Assembly (NCBI GenBank): GCA_002431715.1
Contig: DJHI01000206.1
Span: forward strand, 1 to 7,550
Direction of reading: 5' to 3'
Length of the DNA stretch: 7,550 bases
Source of the DNA: Armatimonadetes bacterium UBA5829
GTDB taxonomy: Bacteria > Armatimonadota > UBA5829
Part shown: in pieces, positions 5,297-7,550 of the stretch
Numbering within the stretch: position 1 is the stretch's first letter
Layout: each line of letters starts with the position of its first letter
Notes under the pieces: model-generated
Database searches by the model: none
What the model saw: only the letters and a program-made list of their open reading frames with translations
Told to the model about the DNA's origin: nothing
Position numbers and translations under genes: made by a program

Positions 5297-6731
5297 GTCC
5301 AGTGAATTTACGCAATTTGTTGTCATTGACCTCAATGGAAACAGATATGAGGTCACACCAGATAATTTCCAGAAGTGCCCGGCTTTAAGTCGACCGGAAC
5401 CTGTATACGCTCTGCTGAAGCAGTTCGTCTCGAATGAACTGGGACATAAGCTGCAGACAGAAGACACTCCAAAGCATATCGACTATATGCGCCGACATGA
5501 ATTGATAGATTATTGCGAAGTATCCGAAAAGGGCCATTACAAGTGGTATCCGAATGGTGTATTAATGCAGAGGCTGATTCTCGATTATGCCGCCGAACTC
5601 GCCCGCACATGGGATGCATTCGAGATGAAGAATCCACTGATAATTCGAGGCGATTCAAACATAGTCGGTGAACTGATGGGAGAGTTTCATGAGCGCGATT
5701 ATAAAGTCGATGGCGGCAGAGGGATCGGCTATCTGCGCTATGCATCCGACCCTCTGGCATTTCCGTTCATGCGAAGCATTCGGTTCACTTACAAACAGAC
5801 TCCGCTGAAGGTCTATGAAGAGGCAACCTGTTTTCGCAACGAGCAGGAGGGAGAAGTCAGCGGACTGAAGCGAGTGCGCAACTTCATGATGACCGATATG
5901 CATGCTGCTTGTGCATCTATCGAGCAGGCTCGTGAGGAATTCGAGCATTTGTGCTTCCGGTTTGCTGGCCTGATGGATCAAATCATCGCTCAGGGCCGAT
6001 GGGTTCTAGGTTGGGAAGGAACCATCGACTTTTTTGAAGCAAATAGTGACTGGTTAATCGATATAGGATTGAAGATGAATGTGCCGGCTTTTTTCAAGCT
6101 GATGCCTCAGATGAGCCATTACTATGCGATTAAGAATGAGTTTCAGAGTATAACCCAAGACAAATCCAATATCCAGGTGAGCACCGTGCAATGGGATGTT
6201 AAAGATGGCGAGCGCTTCGGCATCGGCTTCATCGATGATGAGGGACAAAAGCAAGCTTGTCCGGTTATTATACATGCGTCAAGCTTTGGAAGTATCGAAA
6301 GGACATTATGCGCGATCCTCGAGAACATCGCAATCGACGCTGAATCGGGTATAAAACCGAGTTTTCCGCTTTGGCTATCGCCGACTCAAGTCAGGCTGAT
6401 TCCAGTCTCTGATGACTATTTAGAGTTATCACTTAAGGTATGCAACGGTCTTTCATCAGTGTGCATAAGAACGGATATAGACGACCGCAGCGAGACTGTG
6501 AGTAAGAAAATACGGTGCAGTGAGCAGGACTGGATTCCTTATACTGCTGTAATTGGCGAAAAAGAGCAGGAATCCGGCCTATTGACAGTGAGAGCACGCG
6601 TTGATGGCAGCCAGCATACTATGAGCATCGAGGAACTGACAGACTCCATTAGAACTGAAACGCGTGAGATGCCCTTCCGTCCTCTTCCATTGCCGACGCT
6701 CTTAAGTAGGAGGCCTGTCTTCTATGGATAA
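5280..6731 (+). CDS. thrS: Archaeal-type threonyl-tRNA synthetase lacking the editing domain
   Basis: Class II aminoacyl-tRNA synthetase (483 aa) charging tRNA-Thr. Residues 1-65 resemble the linker after the editing domain of archaeal ThrRS. The catalytic core (about 66-365) has motif 2, CFRNEQEGEVSGLKRVR (184-200), FMMTDMH (202-208) and motif 3, GSIERTL (337-343). The anticodon-binding domain (about 366-483) starts at LWLSPTQVRLIPVSD and ends RPLPLPTLLSRRPVFYG, an archaeal-type C-terminus. Archaeal enzymes are around 620 aa; the missing length corresponds to the N-terminal deacylase-like editing domain. Zinc ligands His208 and His332 are present, but the usual Cys (NCPGH in E. coli) aligns with Asp157. 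Its ATG has modest ribosome-binding sites (AAGG, AGGG at 5270-5273) and sits inside the second leader ORF. It is regulated by the Thr attenuator upstream. It could be the sole ThrRS or a second, specialised copy. Confidence 0.92.
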   Translation: MEKKRKSSEFTQFVVIDLNGNRYEVTPDNFQKCPALSRPEPVYALLKQFVSNELGHKLQTEDTPKHIDYMRRHELIDYCEVSEKGHYKWYPNGVLMQRLILDYAAELARTWDAFEMKNPLIIRGDSNIVGELMGEFHERDYKVDGGRGIGYLRYASDPLAFPFMRSIRFTYKQTPLKVYEEATCFRNEQEGEVSGLKRVRNFMMTDMHAACASIEQAREEFEHLCFRFAGLMDQIIAQGRWVLGWEGTIDFFEANSDWLIDIGLKMNVPAFFKLMPQMSHYYAIKNEFQSITQDKSNIQVSTVQWDVKDGERFGIGFIDDEGQKQACPVIIHASSFGSIERTLCAILENIAIDAESGIKPSFPLWLSPTQVRLIPVSDDYLELSLKVCNGLSSVCIRTDIDDRSETVSKKIRCSEQDWIPYTAVIGEKEQESGLLTVRARVDGSQHTMSIEELTDSIRTETREMPFRPLPLPTLLSRRPVFYG

Positions 6732-7215
6732 TGTCGATATCAAAAGAGTAAGTGAAAACCAGCTCGATGAAAGCGTTAGGGTGATCCGCAAGAGCTTTGC
6801 CACCCTGGAACGGGAATTCGATATCACAAAAGAGAACTGTCCGACTCATCCATCCTTTATGACTAGGGAACGTCTGGACGAGATGATCGAACGCGGAATG
6901 GAGCTTTATGGGCTATTTGTGGACTCCTGTCTGGTAGGAACCGTATCGATAGAGCCATACAAAGAAAAATATTACCTTGGAAAGCTGGCGGTTTTGCCGA
7001 ATTACAGGCATCGTGGGTTCGGAGAGATGCTGGTTAGGTTTATCATTGAAACAGCCAAGTCGAAAAAAATTGACAGGCTGGGATTGGGAATGATAGATAA
7101 GCATACAGTTCTTAAAGACTGGTATAAGAGCCTCGGGTTCGTTGAGGTCGGCACTAAAGATTTTGATCACCTGCCATTTACTACCTGCTTTATGGCAAAA
7201 AGGCTCGATGGATAA
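6724..7215 (+). CDS. GNAT-family N-acetyltransferase
   Basis: Cytoplasmic acetyl-CoA-dependent acetyltransferase (163 aa) of unknown substrate. Motif A is clear at about 85-105 (LGKLAVLPNYRHRGFGEMLV), with the acetyl-CoA pyrophosphate loop RHRGFG (95-100). Motif B is at about 129-141 (VLKDWYKSLGFVE), where Tyr134 could act as general acid. The start overlaps the synthetase stop by 8 nt, with AGGAGG about 10 nt upstream, indicating translational coupling in one operon under the same attenuator. Co-expression suggests a job linked to threonine, to tRNA-Thr charging or to a ThrRS inhibitor, but this is inference. GNAT enzymes act on amino acids, peptides, tRNA, antibiotics and proteins, and the sequence alone does not choose between them. 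Confidence 0.88.
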   Translation: MDNVDIKRVSENQLDESVRVIRKSFATLEREFDITKENCPTHPSFMTRERLDEMIERGMELYGLFVDSCLVGTVSIEPYKEKYYLGKLAVLPNYRHRGFGEMLVRFIIETAKSKKIDRLGLGMIDKHTVLKDWYKSLGFVEVGTKDFDHLPFTTCFMAKRLDG

Positions 7216-7228
7216 GTTTATCAAACCG

Positions 7229-7319
7229 GCAAATGCTTTCTATAAAGCATCAGAGGCGTGATCCTACAGCATTTGCAAGGCAAATGCTTCTGAGAATCAC
7301 ATTTTCTGCGAAAATGTGA
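7229..7319 (+). repeat. Cluster of three hairpins with a repeated 11-mer
   Basis: Downstream of the acetyltransferase are ATGCTTT/AAAGCAT (7233-7250), AGCATTTGC/GCAAATGCT (7268-7288, loop AAG) and TCACATTTT/AAAATGTGA (7297-7319, loop CTGCG). GGCAAATGCTT occurs at both 7229-7239 and 7279-7289, so AGCATTTGC (7268-7276) can pair with either copy. None is followed by a T-run, so these are not standard terminators. They may be an mRNA 3'-end structure, a dispersed palindromic repeat or a switchable leader for the mini-ORF that follows. Confidence 0.6.
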
Positions 7320-7341
7320 CTACACTATGCCTCGAGAAGGA

Positions 7342-7373
7342 GGTGGGTGCATATGACCAAATTGACACCCGCC
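7342..7373 (+). promoter_or_regulatory. Hairpin partly sequestering the mini-ORF ribosome-binding site
   Basis: GGTGGGTG (7342-7349), overlapping the Shine-Dalgarno, can pair with CACCCGCC (7366-7373): seven Watson-Crick pairs and one G-U, with the ATG in the 16-nt loop. This could control initiation at 7353, or be chance in a G/C-rich patch. Confidence 0.35.
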
Positions 7374-7394
7374 CCAGGAGCAGGGCGCCGGTAG
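7353..7394 (+). CDS. 13-codon mini-ORF with strong ribosome-binding site
   Basis: ATG at 7353 follows AAGGAGGTG (7337-7345) with 7-nt spacing, close to the ideal site. It encodes MTKLTPAPGAGRR and stops at TAG 7392-7394 (followed by another TAG). It is too short for a domain. A GC-rich stem-loop begins 24 nt later, so the arrangement echoes the Thr leader upstream. However, no single amino acid dominates (Pro, Gly, Ala, Arg and Thr, 2 each), and no antiterminator was found. It could be a leader peptide, a small protein or a chance ORF after a decoy site. Confidence 0.4.
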   Translation: MTKLTPAPGAGRR

Positions 7395-7417
7395 TAGAGT
7401 TCGGAAAATGCTCTAAA

Positions 7418-7450
7418 AAGCCGCCGGGGTCCCTGTGACTTCGGCGGCTT
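7418..7450. terminator. GC-rich stem-loop, possible terminator
   Basis: AAGCCGCCG (7418-7426) pairs perfectly with CGGCGGCTT (7442-7450); GTC/GAC (7429-7431, 7437-7439) can pair within the 15-nt loop. On the plus strand it is followed by GAAAAAAATAAAAATATTTTTT, so the T-run is displaced by about 15 nt. On the minus strand five T follow directly. It may end the ThrRS-GNAT transcript or a leftward transcript from beyond the window; the minus orientation fits the intrinsic form better. Confidence 0.5.
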
Positions 7451-7469
7451 GAAAAAAATAAAAATATTT

Positions 7470-7489
7470 TTTGCTTACTCTTTAGCAAA
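7470..7489. promoter_or_regulatory. Operator-like inverted repeat over the last promoter
   Basis: TTTGCT (7470-7475), 8 nt, AGCAAA (7484-7489) overlap the -35 and spacer of the promoter at 7471-7500. The position suits a repressor site; the 6-bp arms could be chance. Confidence 0.3.
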
Positions 7490-7500
7490 CCTGCTATAAT
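7471..7500 (+). promoter_or_regulatory. Sigma-70-like promoter for a gene to the right of the window
   Basis: TTGCTT (7471-7476), 18-nt spacer, perfect TATAAT (7495-7500) with TGC just before it (extended -10). Transcription would start near 7507. Confidence 0.55.
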
Positions 7501-7517
7501 GTGCGATAATGCTAATG

Positions 7518-7548
7518 TCAGTGGGCCGAGGGTTAGTCTCGCCGCTGA
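7518..7548 (+). other. Stem-loop at the start of the next transcript
   Basis: TCAGTGG (7518-7524) pairs with CCGCTGA (7542-7548) with one T-G, then CGAG/CTCG (7527-7530, 7538-7541) after a GC bulge closes a 7-nt loop. About 11 bp lie some 11 nt after the predicted transcription start, so the downstream unit begins with a structured leader or an RNA gene. No known RNA family was recognised, and the window ends here. Confidence 0.4.
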
Positions 7549-7550
7549 TA

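Noticed and set aside
6011..6021. Near match to the sRNA seed target (GGTTGGGAAGG) inside the ThrRS gene
   Set aside because: One mismatch, deep in coding sequence and away from the start codon; likely chance.
7482..7515. CIRCE-like TTAGCA...TGCTAA around the last promoter
   Set aside because: Only 6-bp arms, and the spacing is too long for the 27-bp CIRCE consensus.

Overview
The window reads as chromosomal DNA of a bacterium with strong Shine-Dalgarno sites, sigma-70-like promoters and at least one ECF-type promoter class. Two proteins are of archaeal type: a thermosome-like (group III) chaperonin and a short threonyl-tRNA synthetase. With the bacterial grpE, cdsA and a PF16962-like ABC exporter, this suggests a deep-branching or thermophile-related bacterium (Firmicutes-like or Armatimonadota-like). 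The phylum cannot be settled from this window.

Layout. Positions 2-1225 (+) hold the 3' part of a multi-pass membrane protein, probably an ABC exporter permease. The 607-base gap after it holds, on the minus strand, what looks like two tandem small-RNA genes. Each has a GGAAC-N15-GTCGTA promoter, an identical CU-rich 5' segment of about 26 nt, and its own intrinsic terminator. Positions 1833-3395 (+) encode the group III chaperonin, followed 10 nt later by grpE (3406-3972). cdsA (3974-4831, -) converges on grpE with one base between the stop codons.

Between cdsA and the synthetase lie back-to-back promoters and a near-complete ribosome-mediated attenuator: a strong promoter, a 35-aa Thr-rich leader peptide (5009-5116) with three consecutive Thr codons, competing hairpins, an antiterminator and a terminator (5141-5173). 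A second Thr-rich small ORF (5198-5296) follows and overlaps the synthetase start. The synthetase (5280-6731) is an archaeal-type ThrRS without the N-terminal editing domain, and by my alignment it has Asp at the Cys zinc-ligand position. A GNAT acetyltransferase (6724-7215) overlaps its 3' end by 8 nt.

The last 335 bases contain three hairpins built partly from a repeated 11-mer, a 13-codon mini-ORF with a near-perfect but possibly sequestered ribosome-binding site, a GC-rich stem-loop, and a new rightward promoter with an operator-like inverted repeat. The transcript from that promoter would begin with a stem-loop and run out of the window.

How the parts work together: the chaperonin and GrpE form a protein-folding unit. 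The ThrRS-GNAT operon appears to respond to charged tRNA-Thr by transcription attenuation. The twin sRNAs look like members of an envelope-stress type (ECF sigma) regulon that would act on mRNAs through a shared 5' seed.
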